From Hsuehochloa calcarea (taxonomy: Eukaryota > Streptophyta > Magnoliopsida > Poales > Poaceae), in the NCBI GenBank assembly GCA_036346395.1, contig CM070603.1, forward strand, positions 28,181,045-28,245,044: DNA of 64,000 bases. The letters are read 5' to 3'. The position numbers and the translations under genes were made by a program. Below the pieces are notes generated by a model. That model was not told the DNA's origin. It did not search any database and was given only the letters and a program-made list of their open reading frames with translations. Shown in pieces: positions 45,711 through 56,147 of this stretch (position 1 is the stretch's first letter; every line of letters starts with the position of its first letter).

Positions 45711-46625
45711 CCATTCTGTTGAGGGACGTGTGGAGAAGAGAACTGATACTCAATTCCACGCTCAGCACAAAAGGAAGCAAATGAGGCATTCTTGAACTCC
45801 GTGCCATTGTCACTGCGGATCGCTCTCAAGGCACCCGGAAGTTCAGAAGCCAAACGCAGAATAAGATCATGGTAATACTCAAAAGCTTCATCCTTCGAAG
45901 CAAGAAAGAACACCCAAGTGTATCTAGAAAAATCATCGACTATGACAAGAATGTACCATTTTCCACCAACTGACCAAACCCTAGCGGGACCAACAGTATC
46001 CATATGAAGCAATTGTCCTAGTCCTTCAGTCATGACCATAGTCACTGAAGGGTGTGAGGCGGCAGCTTGCATGCCATGCCTACAGGGCGCACATACAACA
46101 TCTTTGACGACTTTGAGTTTGGGCAAACCTCTCATGAGCTCAAGGTTGCTACTCACGTCAGATGATCAAAACCAATGTGCCCCAAACGACGGTGCCAAAG
46201 CTAGAACTCAGAAGATGATGATGAAATCAAGCATTTTAGAGAACCAGCAAGAGATTCAGAAAAGTCAACTCCAAAGATCCTAACAACTCTAGTAATTCCA
46301 AAAACAAGCTCACCAGTTGAATCAAGCACCCGACAAGCATTTTTATTAAATCTAGTCTCATATCCATCATCAAGAAGTTGAGAGACAGAAAGCAACTTAA
46401 ACATTAGCTTGTCCACAAGGGCGACGTCCTTGAGGATGAAACTGTCGTTCACCCTGATCGATCTCGGTCCTTCAATCCGCCCTTGTTTATCATCTCCAAA
46501 GGTGATGAAATCATCACCTGTCGACCGCATGAAAGAGGTGAACCATCTTGATTCTCAGATCATGTGGCGTGAACAGCCGGAGTCGACGAACCATGTGTCC
46601 TTCCTCTTCCCGCAGTAATCCTAAA
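45301..46625 (-). pseudogene. SIRE protease end, integrase core and C-terminus
   Basis: The aspartic protease site reads WFVDSGCSRHM (DSG codons at 46,577-46,585), followed two codons later by a stop. The next frame (46,530-46,201: TGDDFITFGDDKQGRIEG, LLSVSQLLDDGY) is the protease/pre-integrase region. The integrase core (46,156-45,593) shows the catalytic set: Asp in HMDTVGPARV, Asp in IRSDNGTEFKN, Glu in GVVERKN. The RRFW region is frameshifted near 45,625, and the remainder (45,621-45,301) matches unit 1 (FGSKCFILKTGNLDKFE, FDGLFLGNPAHSRGF). Several breaks make it non-functional. Confidence 0.9.
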
Positions 46626-46791
46626 AATCAAGGAATAGAAGAACGATATGTCTCAACATCAAGTTAGTTAAACAAGACTTAGGAACCCAAGATCGAGACA
46701 CACGTCTCATGAGTAGTATGCAAAGCAGAAGTGCTATCTTTGATTTTATTTGAAGTTCTGTTCTGAGCAATGGTTGAAGTAACATGAGAGT

Positions 46792-47576
46792 TGTCGGTGT
46801 ATTAGAACCGATCTTACGTAAAGATTATTTGATTCGGGGGGTCTCCTAAAGATGAAATCACGCAGAGTGGTTGACACGGGATGTTTAGACAGTTCAGCCT
46901 TCTCCGAGAGAATAATAACTCTAATCTCGTGTGTATGATATTTTGATGATCAAGTAAGAAGCTAAGACTATTACAAAGAATAGTACTTGTGTTTCTCCTG
47001 ACTCGCTCTATCTTTCTTCTCTCTCTCCTCCATCCCTCCGATTGATGCCCTTATATAGTCGTGAAGGAGTAGTGCTTTGTCTCATGGAAGATGCGCCTAA
47101 TTAATCCAAAGAATTCATGCATGATGGCAGAATTACCGCGATTGGCTTCTTCACGCCTGTCCGCAATTATCTTCCGAGGTAATGGATATTTACGCACCAT
47201 TACTACGCGAATAATAGTGCGTAGACCGCTCATTCCTTAATCAATTGGACCCACTTGCCCGTAGGTTTGATTATAAGGTGGTCGTGGTTTACTTGGTCAT
47301 AGAAGGACTTACGACCGTAGCGATCGAGAAGGACTTACGACTATGTAGTGGTCGAGAAGGACTTACGACCATGTAGTGGTCGAGAAAGACTTACGACCAT
47401 GACATAGTCGTAGTAAGATCGACGATTATGGGGTGATTGTAGAAGATCTTACAATCACTTGGTAGGCCTCTCCCTTATAAATATAAGGGGTACTTCTGGG
47501 GACTATGTAACATCATATTCACCTATAATAAGAATTATAGATAAAAGATAAAATGAGGATTATTAGATCCTCGTCA
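46792..47576 (+). mobile_element. Solo LTR, 785 bp, inside the SIRE element
   Basis: Begins TGTCGGTGTATTAG and ends ATCCTCGTCA, with a perfect 5-bp target duplication AGAGT (46,787-46,791 and 47,577-47,581). A TATA-like TTATAAATATAAGGGG lies near 47,474. It splits the gag-protease region, so it arrived after the SIRE element. The terminal bases resemble grass gypsy LTRs; the family cannot be named securely. Confidence 0.85.
47285..47425. repeat. Minisatellite of dyad units in the solo LTR
   Basis: About four head-to-tail copies of a ~30-bp unit built around GGTCGAGAAGGACTTACGACC, whose ends are complementary (GGTCG/CGACC), followed by a more degenerate copy with 'tagtcgtagtaagatcgacg'. Each unit can form a small hairpin. 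Confidence 0.75.
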
Positions 47577-47589
47577 AGAGTTATCCTGT

Positions 47590-49723
47590 CTAGGAACATG
47601 ATGATGAGCACGTGACACAAATCCTAAACCAGGTTTCTTCTTTTCTATGTTATCATGTCTCATAAAAGCTCTAGGTTGATTAGTTGAAATTCTAGCAAAA
47701 AATTTCTTATCATTTTTCAACCTACGCCAACAGAACTTAATCAAATATCCATCTTTTTTGCAATAGGTGCAATGATACTTAATACCATTGGGAGAAGCAC
47801 CCTTAGACTTAACAGATGGTTGGGCAACACCTGCAGATTTAAAGATAGTTTTTGCAAGTTGGTTTTTGAATTCAATTAACCCATTTTACAGGACTTGAGT
47901 AACTTTTGGGTTATAATTATTTTGAACATGATTGTATCATAATCCTTGCTTCTTATAAGGAGTTTTAAACTTGTCCAGAATCATGTTTAATTGTTTCTTA
48001 CCTTTAGAGAATTTTTCTAAGGTATTCTTAATATAAGCATTTTCTTCTTCAAGATTAATACATGATTCACAGGTTTTACCCTTAATGACTCTAGCATATT
48101 TCTCCTTATATAAAGCAGCTTCAAGTTTAAGAGCTGGACATGAAGCACATGAAGAATACTCAATACTGTCTTTAAGCTTGGTATATTTAGCTCTAGCTGC
48201 TTCTAAGATATCTTTAACTTCATGTTCGTGTTCTAAGCAGAAAGTGAAAATGTCAGGATCAACCACACCAGAAGCAACTAACTTGCTAGACTCTAAGCAT
48301 TTTTCACATGGAGCATATTTAACCTCAATAAGCTCAGTCCCAACATTTTAAAGTTCTTGCAAAGCAATATCATGAGTAGATTGCGGTTTAACAAATTCTG
48401 AGTGCATAGCATGGCAGGATGAACATTCATCAGATTCAAGAGTCTTAGCATTTTCAAGTTCTAAAGTTAAATTATCTACTTGTGACTCTAAGTCCTTATT
48501 CTTGGCCATGACAAACTCTAATGCCTTATCCTGACTCATAAGTTGCTCAAACATAGATTCACATCTATCAGAAAGAACATCATAGGAAAGAGGTACCTCA
48601 TCGTTGTCGTTGTCAACGGAGTCGGCCATGAAGCACAAGCCGGTGAAGTCCTTGGCCTTCCCTTTCTTCTTGCTTTGAGAGATCTCCTCATCCTTGTCCT
48701 CCTCGCTCTCACAGTCAACATCGCTTAAGGATTGATCCTCAAAAGTGGCAAGCACCCGGTGAGCGGCCTTTGTCAGCTTGGCAGTATCATACCTTGATTT
48801 GTTCCATTGAGGCTTCTTCCAAGCTGGTTTTCCCTCCTTGTGGTTGCTCTTACCTTTCAGCTCGGGGCAATTTGTCCGGATATGATTAAGCTCACCACAC
48901 TCATAGCAAGTCACGGGACCTCCTTGATTTCTATTTCTCATATTGTTGTAGGCCTGTGTGACCTTTTTGACTATGAGGGCCAACTCAGCCTCAGGAAGAC
49001 TCACAAACTCTTCTTCATGAATTGCAGATAAACCAGCAAGCGAAAATCCAGAAGAAGACTCAAAAGACCCATCAGAAGCTCTCTTGAGCGGGTCTGCTAC
49101 CAAAGCCATATTTTCCTTTTTGGATGATCAATCCTGTTTATCTCATGAGTCTTAAGCTTGCTATAGAGCAGCTCCAAAGTCAGATCAGAAAGATTGACAT
49201 TCTCCTCAATGGTTGTAGCCTTTATCTCTCACTCCTTGGTGTTGATTACAACCAAGAGGTAGGTGGTATTTTCAGACTGAGAATATTCAATACCAACAGC
49301 TTTCATCTGATTAATCACTTTATTAAAGAGACTAAAAATGTCATCGATGCTCTCTCCAGGACGCATCTCGAATTTGTTATATTCACGCTTATAGATTGTT
49401 TGGCGTACTTTTTAGACTTGGGACGAACCCTCATGATAGGTTTCGAGAGTGTTCCAAATCTCATACGCAGTCTCAAGATTGTAAATTCGATCATACTCCT
49501 ATCTCCCAAGCCCGTCATACAAGAGGTTTTTAGCCTTATTGTTGTTAGCCAAAAGGGCTTCTGAAGCCGGCGTAGCAACTTCGGGCACAAAGAGCGGGAC
49601 TCGAACTACCTCCCATATAGTGTGTCCTTCGCTCTCAAGGAAGACTCGCATGTGATTCTTCCAATAGGCATAGTCGTGCCCATCGAAGATATGCGGCTTC
49701 GTGGAGTATCTATCCATCGCCAA
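47590..49723 (-). pseudogene. SIRE gag
   Basis: The Gag start at 49,723 reads MAMDRYSTKPHIFDGHDYAY, then YWKNHMRVFLESEG, typical of the SIRE lineage. An in-frame stop follows at about 49,499, and a further stop 33 codons on. The 49,109-48,348 frame has the zinc knuckle CYECGELNHIRTNC (CX2CX4HX4C pattern). The 48,266-47,937 frame is Lys/Glu-rich and coiled-coil-like with paired cysteines. A second knuckle-like CTYCKKDGYLIEFCW lies near 47,740. Gag packages element RNA in cytoplasmic particles; this copy is broken at several places. A solo LTR interrupts the sequence on its left. Confidence 0.87.
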
Positions 49724-49761
49724 GTTCAGTGACCGGTTAAGATCAAGATTGAATTAACCGG

Positions 49762-49773
49762 GCTCTGATACCA
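49762..49773 (-). other. Primer binding site of the SIRE element
   Basis: Reads TGGTATCAGAGC on the minus strand, two bases after the LTR end CTAACA at 49,776. Perfect initiator-Met-tRNA complement. Confidence 0.93.
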
Positions 49774-49775
49774 CT

Positions 49776-51520
49776 TGTTAGACCAAAAAGGCGACTAGAG
49801 GGGGTGAATAGGAGCATGCTCACTTTTTCATAAATAATGGATTCAACACAAATTTTACTCCAGTAGCTATGGAAGCTATGAAGATCAGTATATCAGTACA
49901 GCGGAAGACTAATATTGAATCCAATATAAACCCCTTAGCAAAACGACGAAATCGACAAAGATTAAAGCAAATCAATGCACTACCGGCCGATCATTGTTAT
50001 CAAGGCGGTCGAACCGATTGCTCACGGCTCGACCGGTGACTCGCTTGGCCGACCACCGCCTCCGTAATGCATCAAATGATCGATAACGGTTGCAAATAGA
50101 TGAAACTTTTGATCTACAATTCCAAACTTGATGAAACTTGGAACACAACTTCTCTATGATATTAGGAAGCTATTCCAATCGAAGATTGTGATAATTCTTG
50201 AAACAATAAGGATCATTTTCCGTTTGATTGAAGAAAGGTTCAAAACCGGGTCAAAACGAAAACTTGATCCAAGATCTTGCTCATGGGTGATTGATGATTA
50301 GGATGATCCTAGATAGGTTCCCACACGTCACAACAAGCTAGATCATGTGAAGAATTCAATCAAAAACTCGCGGATAAAAGAAATACTCAAAATTATCAAA
50401 TATAGAGAAAGAACACAAAGAGATAAGACATGATCAAACTTTCCCTAGATTGATTTGATATGATATGTGCCTACAGCCTTTCCATCAATGGAGGACAATG
50501 CTCAATCCAAAAGCACGAAAATCACATCAAACTATCAAGAACCCTAGCCTCCACAAAAGTTCTCCCTAAGGAAATTAGGGTTTACAAAAATAGCAAAAGA
50601 GGCGAAGAGAAGGTGCAGCCACCTCCCTCTCTTATTTATAGTGGAGGCTTAAACCTTCTAGAAGTTTGACTCAATTGGGCTCCCGTTAAGGCTCAAAATA
50701 AACAGGACACTTACGCACGCATTTTATTGCACCATCTTTATCTCCCTTTGACCTAACTAGCTACACCTTGCACCATCTTGCGCCTCGGATGAGCCAATAG
50801 GTCACCCTTGTCCATCTTGCACCACGCTTGAGTACATTGATCTCACCCGGCATCGTCGATCGTTCTGGACCTCGGCTCTCCAAGCCTAGTCCCGATTATC
50901 CTCGTCGTTGACCGTCGTTGACCACCAAGCAACCTGCACAACAATAGACAAGTAAATAGAATTTGGAAACAAGTTCTTCACAACTTGACCCATGTTAGTC
51001 AAAACATGCATCATGCAACATATATGCCCTGAAACTCATGACTTTGACCTAACAACTAAACAACGCCGCCACGACGCGCGTCGATCAAAGTGAAAACCGG
51101 TAAGACCGCCCCTAGGGCCGGTCTGACCGCCACCTATGGGCCGGTCAGACCGCCAGCTGGTACTTAGCCATTTTTCCTGTCTGGAAAACCGAAACCTACT
51201 GGAATTTTCAACCCAATAGAACTTTTGACTGAAAACTCCAAATATTATAGGACCAAGTGCAATAGAATCTCATTTCTTGCCTACACCCTCTATTTTTGGC
51301 CCAGCTCAATATACCATTTTCTGACATCGCCGGTCCTACCGCTGCTTAGGCCGGTCGGACCGATCTTAGGCCGATCTGACCACCGCTTAGGTCGATCAGA
51401 CCGCCTGAAGCCTGACATCACTGTTTCTTTGCCGAAAACACGCGAAACGACAAACCTTTAACGCCATTGCCAATTGTCACATCATCCTAAGATCTGGAGT
51501 ATATCCCCATGATATCCACA
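49776..51520 (-). mobile_element. SIRE/Maximus element: complete 5' LTR (1,745 bp)
   Basis: Plus-strand termini TGTTAGACC and GATATCCACA, i.e. TGTGGATATC...GGTCTAACA in element orientation. Dyad motif clusters lie near 49,985-50,060, 51,100-51,160 and 51,330-51,400. The right flank is WVD2-LIKE intron sequence. The expected 5-bp duplicate of CAGTT (51,521-51,525) cannot be tested, because the other LTR is truncated. Confidence 0.9.
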
Positions 51521-51597
51521 CAGTTGTACCAATAAATACATATCATTATTTTCACTCAAATTAATGTGTTTGTTAACAAATACAGCCTAGCCTAACT

Positions 51598-51598
<1 letters not shown>

Positions 51599-51638
<40 letters not shown>
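51599..51638. repeat. (TA)n microsatellite
   Basis: About 20 uninterrupted TA units between the SIRE 5' LTR and WVD2-LIKE exon 3. Confidence 0.95.
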
Positions 51639-51639
<1 letters not shown>

Positions 51640-51728
51640 TAGAAGCTAAATCTAGCTTGAGAAAATAGGTACAGCTAACCAACAATAAATACACCGAGAA
51701 GGTGAGAATAAACAAACAAACAACATAC

Positions 51729-54208
51729 TTCCTCGAGTGGTGAACTCTCCTTGGCCAATGGACGAAAATTGCTCTTTTCAGCCTTCTGAATCTAAACATC
51801 ACCAATCAATTCTTGTAAGATCAAACTGCATTAGTGTAGGACAGGTATGGCAACAGAGGGGTGGGGGTGAATGGTGCCTTCAAATTTTCCCCAGTATTCA
51901 CCAACTCTTCACTCCAATTGCTATGAGAAGATGTGAAGATCAAGAATAAAAAATTCTAAAAATCAAAGTACTACAATAATTTCAGATCGCCAACAGTGCC
52001 AAAATAGCACTATTTCTAATCCAAAATCCATGTAACTTTTGATCCGTAGATCCAAAAGACTTAAAACTTGAACCATGGCTGGGTCATGACCTTAAGAACG
52101 TATTCCAACCAAAAAAATTGAAAGAACTTGAGAGAAATAGGATCTTTTAGTTCATGAAGCTCTGTTGTACCAAAACCGGGTCAAAACCTAAAAATGAGCT
52201 AACTCCCAATCCAAAGCTCTAAATCACTTGAAATTTGGTATGCACCTTCTCTAGGATGTTAGAAACCTATTCCAATCAACTATCAAGAAAATCATTGCCA
52301 AAGTTATGACATTTTCCTATTTGAATGAAAGTTGCACAAAAATGGGGCAAAAACCAAGGATGGTGAATATGACTTACTCGTGGATGGATGATGGAAAAGA
52401 TGGCTCTAGATGTGTTCCCACAAATATTAGCAAGTAAGACCACCAAAGAAATCACGACAAAAACAGCTAGATCAAAAAATCACTCGGAGAGGCCAAAGAT
52501 AGCAAAAATCGGGTTTCTTCATGAACTTGTCATGAAAGTGTCTAGATGGGTGGAGATTGATTTCCAGAGGTTATCTCCATCTCTTACAAATTCTTGACAC
52601 AACAATATCAAGAAGGGAAGAGAAAAGGGGGAAAATCAACCAAATCAAGAGCAAATCAATCAACACCAAAGACATTCACGGAGATGGACAAATATTGATG
52701 TATTGCTACTTAAGGGTGAAGGTTTTACAGCTACTCCACTTGGAGGACAAGAGAGCACACCATAGCACTCAACTTCTCTCAAACCCTAACCCTAGAACTC
52801 ATGAACATTTGGTCTCAAGAGAGAATGATTGGATGGATGACCACAAGTCTCCATCCTAACCCCTTAAATAGATGGACTAACCATCCACATCCAATTCTTA
52901 GTGGATACTATCCACTTATCACAATAGGGGAAACCCGATAACCCCACACATAGGTTTTAACTCACACTCTACTCTTTTGCACGTTTTTCAAAGTGCATAA
53001 GCCCGAATCCGCTAAGTCCTTAGTCTTGATCCAACATGATCATACCAGCTTCTCCATGACCTAAATCACCTTTTGAAATGCTGCTCAAGCGCCGTGGTTT
53101 TCTTCTGAAGCAGTTTTCGGTATTTTAGTTAAACTACCAAAATACCCTTCCTTGACCCGGTCTTCTCCATCTATTGCAATCAATCGCCATGCTTGCCACG
53201 TGTAGATGCACCACTGGCTTGCTGCGCGTCGGCAAGTCTCTCCCGTTCCGGTTCCACCGGACCACACCTCACTTGGATCGACCAAGCCACATGGTGTAAT
53301 CCCACCGTTCGAACTTCCCTTCAACATTTCCCGCCTTTATCTTGCCATGCTTGAGATCACCACCTCACCCGACATCCTTAATCGTTCTGGGCCTCAGCTC
53401 CTCCATGAGCTTAGCCTCGATCCTTGCCGTTGAATGTGGTTGACTCCAGGCGACCCTGCACATCCAAAAACAAAGAAATCGTTTCCGGGCACAAGTTATT
53501 CACAACTTGACCTACGTTAGCAGTAACTTCTATCATGCAACCTATAAACTCTGGTAAATTTCAAATCAATTTTCTGACCTTTCCAAATTGCAATGGTTCA
53601 TCACAACATACCCAAGACCCTCTCACATGGTCCTTCAATTAGACATAAAGTTGTCTCCTAACATTGCACATAGCAGGAGCTATGCATTTCAGCACTATGG
53701 AAAATATGTATATGATCATGGAAAATAACTTACTTTCTTAACAGCAGCATCACCATTGCTTGAAGAGCTATCAAATAAATCTAGATCAGACACTCGTGCG
53801 ATGGGTGCCTTAGGATAGGAAGAATTGGGAGTGCTTTTCCTAGCTTGAATCTTATCTCCACTTCGAGGGCTTTGGCACTTAGATTTAGTATCCTTAGGGG
53901 AATGGCTTTGGCTTCCCTACAACACATGAAAACGGCAGAAAGCGCGCAACTATCACCAAACCATCAATATAAGACCATAGCAAGGACAATGTGTCAATAT
54001 GGTAAACTCTTACCTTGGAAACACGGGGCTTTACGCCCTCTAAGTGCGAGGTGGCTTCCCCACCCACCTCTTCAAATGGGTTGATCACCTCGCTCTTGCC
54101 CGAATGCGCCCCATCGGCCAGCTCTTCGTGTTCTTCTCCATGATCCTCTAAACTGTCATTAGACGACAACTTCCCACCAGCCCCATTGCCAACGCCCATT
54201 GCACTCAT
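51729..54208 (-). pseudogene. WVD2-LIKE 5' exons 1-3 (undamaged part)
   Basis: Exon 1 starts at an ATG at 54,206-54,208 (MSAMGVGNGAGG...) and is acidic (EDHGEEHEELADG). Exon 2 is Ser/Lys-rich (HSPKDTKSKCQSP, RVSDLDLFDSSSSNGD). Exon 3 encodes 21 residues (IQKAEKSNFRPLAKESSPLEE in part). All three are phase 0 with donors GTAAGA, GTAAGT and GTATGT and acceptors TTGTAG and GTTTAG. No stops or shifts are present, in contrast to the downstream exons. The intron between exons 2 and 3 contains a solo LTR (51,835-53,637). Confidence 0.8.
51835..53637 (-). mobile_element. Solo SIRE-like LTR, 1,803 bp
   Basis: Plus-strand termini TGTAGGACAGG and GGTCCTTCA; perfect target duplication ATTAG (51,830-51,834 and 53,638-53,642). 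'ggggtgggggtgaatgg' near its start and 'aagttattcacaacttgacc' near its end parallel the other SIRE-like LTRs, but it lacks the CGGTCNGACCG clusters and is clearly more diverged, so it is an older or sister family. It lies in a WVD2-LIKE intron. Confidence 0.88.
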
Positions 54209-54770
54209 AGCAGGGCCTGATGGGGCATGGGGTTTCAGCCGAACCCTAATTTTTTTTGGAAAATATACCGCTATTAGTACTCCACCACGCAACAAACTAT
54301 ATGGATTGGAGTATCCATCCTAGAAAGAAATATTTGGATGAGATTGATACAACAAAGAAAAGATACCTCACGAGGACGGGCGATCTCACCGGAGCTTACC
54401 TTGTCGGCCGCCGGAGAAGGGGGTGCCAGATCTGGCAAATGGTGGAAATGAAGGAAGGGGAGAAGAGGACGAGAAGAACTCACCGCGCTGGCCGCCGGAG
54501 AAGGGGTACCAGATCTGGCGAACGGTGGAAACAAAGAGTTGCCTTCGGAGAACGTATCGGTCACTAGATCTCGCGAACGGTGGAAACGAAGAGAAGAGGC
54601 GGAGGAATGTATCGACCGCTGGAGAAGGGGGAGGGGCGCCGCTACCAACGAGGCACGATGTGGACTTTGCGTGAGGTGAATCAGGATATTTGACTTCTCC
54701 GAGACTTTGCGTGAGAAGGCGGAGAAACGTATCAGTCGCTGGAGACGGGGAAGGTGCAAAAAAAAGACAT
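54209..54770 (-). repeat. WVD2-LIKE 5' leader with degenerate tandem repeats
   Basis: Upstream of the first coding exon. A likely 5' leader intron donor is ACAAG|GTAAGC near 54,400 (minus). From 54,405 to about 54,745 a unit of roughly 55-90 bp recurs about four times with decay; its core is 'cgctggagaaggggg', 'ccagatctggcgaacggtgg' and 'aaacgtatcagtcgct'. Minus-strand frames here are repeat-derived and not expected to be protein. The promoter cannot be placed. Confidence 0.55.
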
Positions 54771-56147
54771 GATACGGTAGAAAAATACTTTGGATATGGT
54801 CAAAAATACAATTTTGATCACTAATTACTATTATAATATATTTATAAAATCTAATAAAATAATATTATTATAAAAATATTTTTCGAGATGAATCTATACA
54901 TATGATTTTCATGTATCCAATATAAATATTTGAAAAGGTATTGGTAACCAAAGTTTTAAAAGTTTGACTACATGTATTCCAAATCGACTTGTTTTTGTGA
55001 ACTGGATAATGACTGGTCAATGATCGTTAAAAAATAGTTAGATTTTCTATGCACTTGATTTATATAACCATCTCCATCCTAGCGTAAGTCACAATAACCT
55101 CTTTCTCCGGCTCTCCGCCACCTCCCCACCGCTGCATCCATCGCCCCCACCACCTGTCGCCTCCTCAACACGTAACTCACTACTCACAATCATCCCCTCC
55201 CCTTGACATTGTCCGTTGCCCTCCTATGTGCCCATGACCAGTGGCGTCACCGCCACCTTGTCACCCAACGTTGATCCGTCGCTGCTCTCCTCCCTATATA
55301 GTTGGGGATTCCGATGAACTAAAACCTAAATGGGTGAATCTGAACTCTAACCTTATCATGGCCATCGGAGAAGTCAAAGACCTCTCGGCCTGAGCATGGA
55401 TTGTGGGTGCAAATCGAATGATGAGAAAACTGACTGATTTCCTTAAAATTTTAGTTGAGTATTATGTAGCAATTCCGCTTAAATTATAGAGTAACAATTT
55501 TTATCAAATAGAGTAACATCTCACCCTACAATTCCATCTATATACTTCTTTGCCCAACAACTATAAAACTATATAGATAAAATATAAAACAAATATAAAC
55601 AAACATCATATAGTTAATTAAGTTAGATAATTATGTTTCTTTCTTGTTTAACTATATATTAGAGTCTAGCACATAAGTTTATGAAAGCACACATAAGCAC
55701 ACATTTGGATATAGTAATATTGAAATCCTTGTACCACAACATTAAGAGCCCGAGAAAGGAATGCACATGTTATATATCTTTTCTACGTCTTCTTTCCAAA
55801 ATTGCAGATATGATGTTTTGGCAGTTGATTAAGATAAACGATATTTCTCATATTGTTTTCTACATAGTGTGCGCTAATTTATCTTATTAGCTCTATTTGT
55901 GTTTAATTAGTTCCATTACATAATTTCTAGGAACTATTGTATTCTTATTTTATATGTTTTTTGTTATGGAAAATTATAGCATGTACCATACCATGTTAAT
56001 GATATTCCCTGCAATTTGTATGCACCCATCAAATTTCTCAAGGATCGAAAGGAAGATAATTTCACGAGAAGATTCTAGATTATCCTATTTAAAAATTCAA
56101 AAATTCTTAGAAATATCTAAGTGATTAAAGCAAGACACCGTTGCCGC
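54771..56147. other. Unassigned AT-rich sequence with one GC-rich block
   Basis: AT-rich throughout apart from a CCACC-rich block near 55,100-55,300. No long frame, TIR or LTR end found. The run 'aaaataatattattataaaaatattttt' near 54,855-54,885 and 'gttttaaaagtttgactac' near 54,953 look MITE-like, but termini could not be paired. Confidence 0.4.

Larger units (their letters stand above)
31479..54208 (-). pseudogene. WVD2-LIKE / TPX2-family gene, split and broken
   Basis: A microtubule-binding protein gene, recognised from the KLEEK/TPX2 core of the WVD2-like family. Minus-strand pieces in transcript order: 54,208-54,014 (65 codons from ATG), 53,916-53,734 (61), 51,791-51,729 (21), 37,816-37,659, 37,580-37,509 (24), 37,405-37,295 (37), then the last exon present twice (34,485-34,144 and 31,820-31,479; 114 codons with stop). 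Most junctions have good GT-AG sites and matching phase. Damage: TAA at 37,783-37,785; a one-base insertion near 37,675-37,682; TAG at 37,545-37,547 and 37,379-37,381; CG instead of AG at the last acceptor; and a TAG at 34,231-34,233 in one last-exon copy. The span of ~22.7 kb is caused by a SIRE element, SIRE-like solo LTRs and a tandem duplication inside introns. One exon between 51.7 and 37.8 kb may be missing, since the phases there do not match. Confidence 0.88.
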
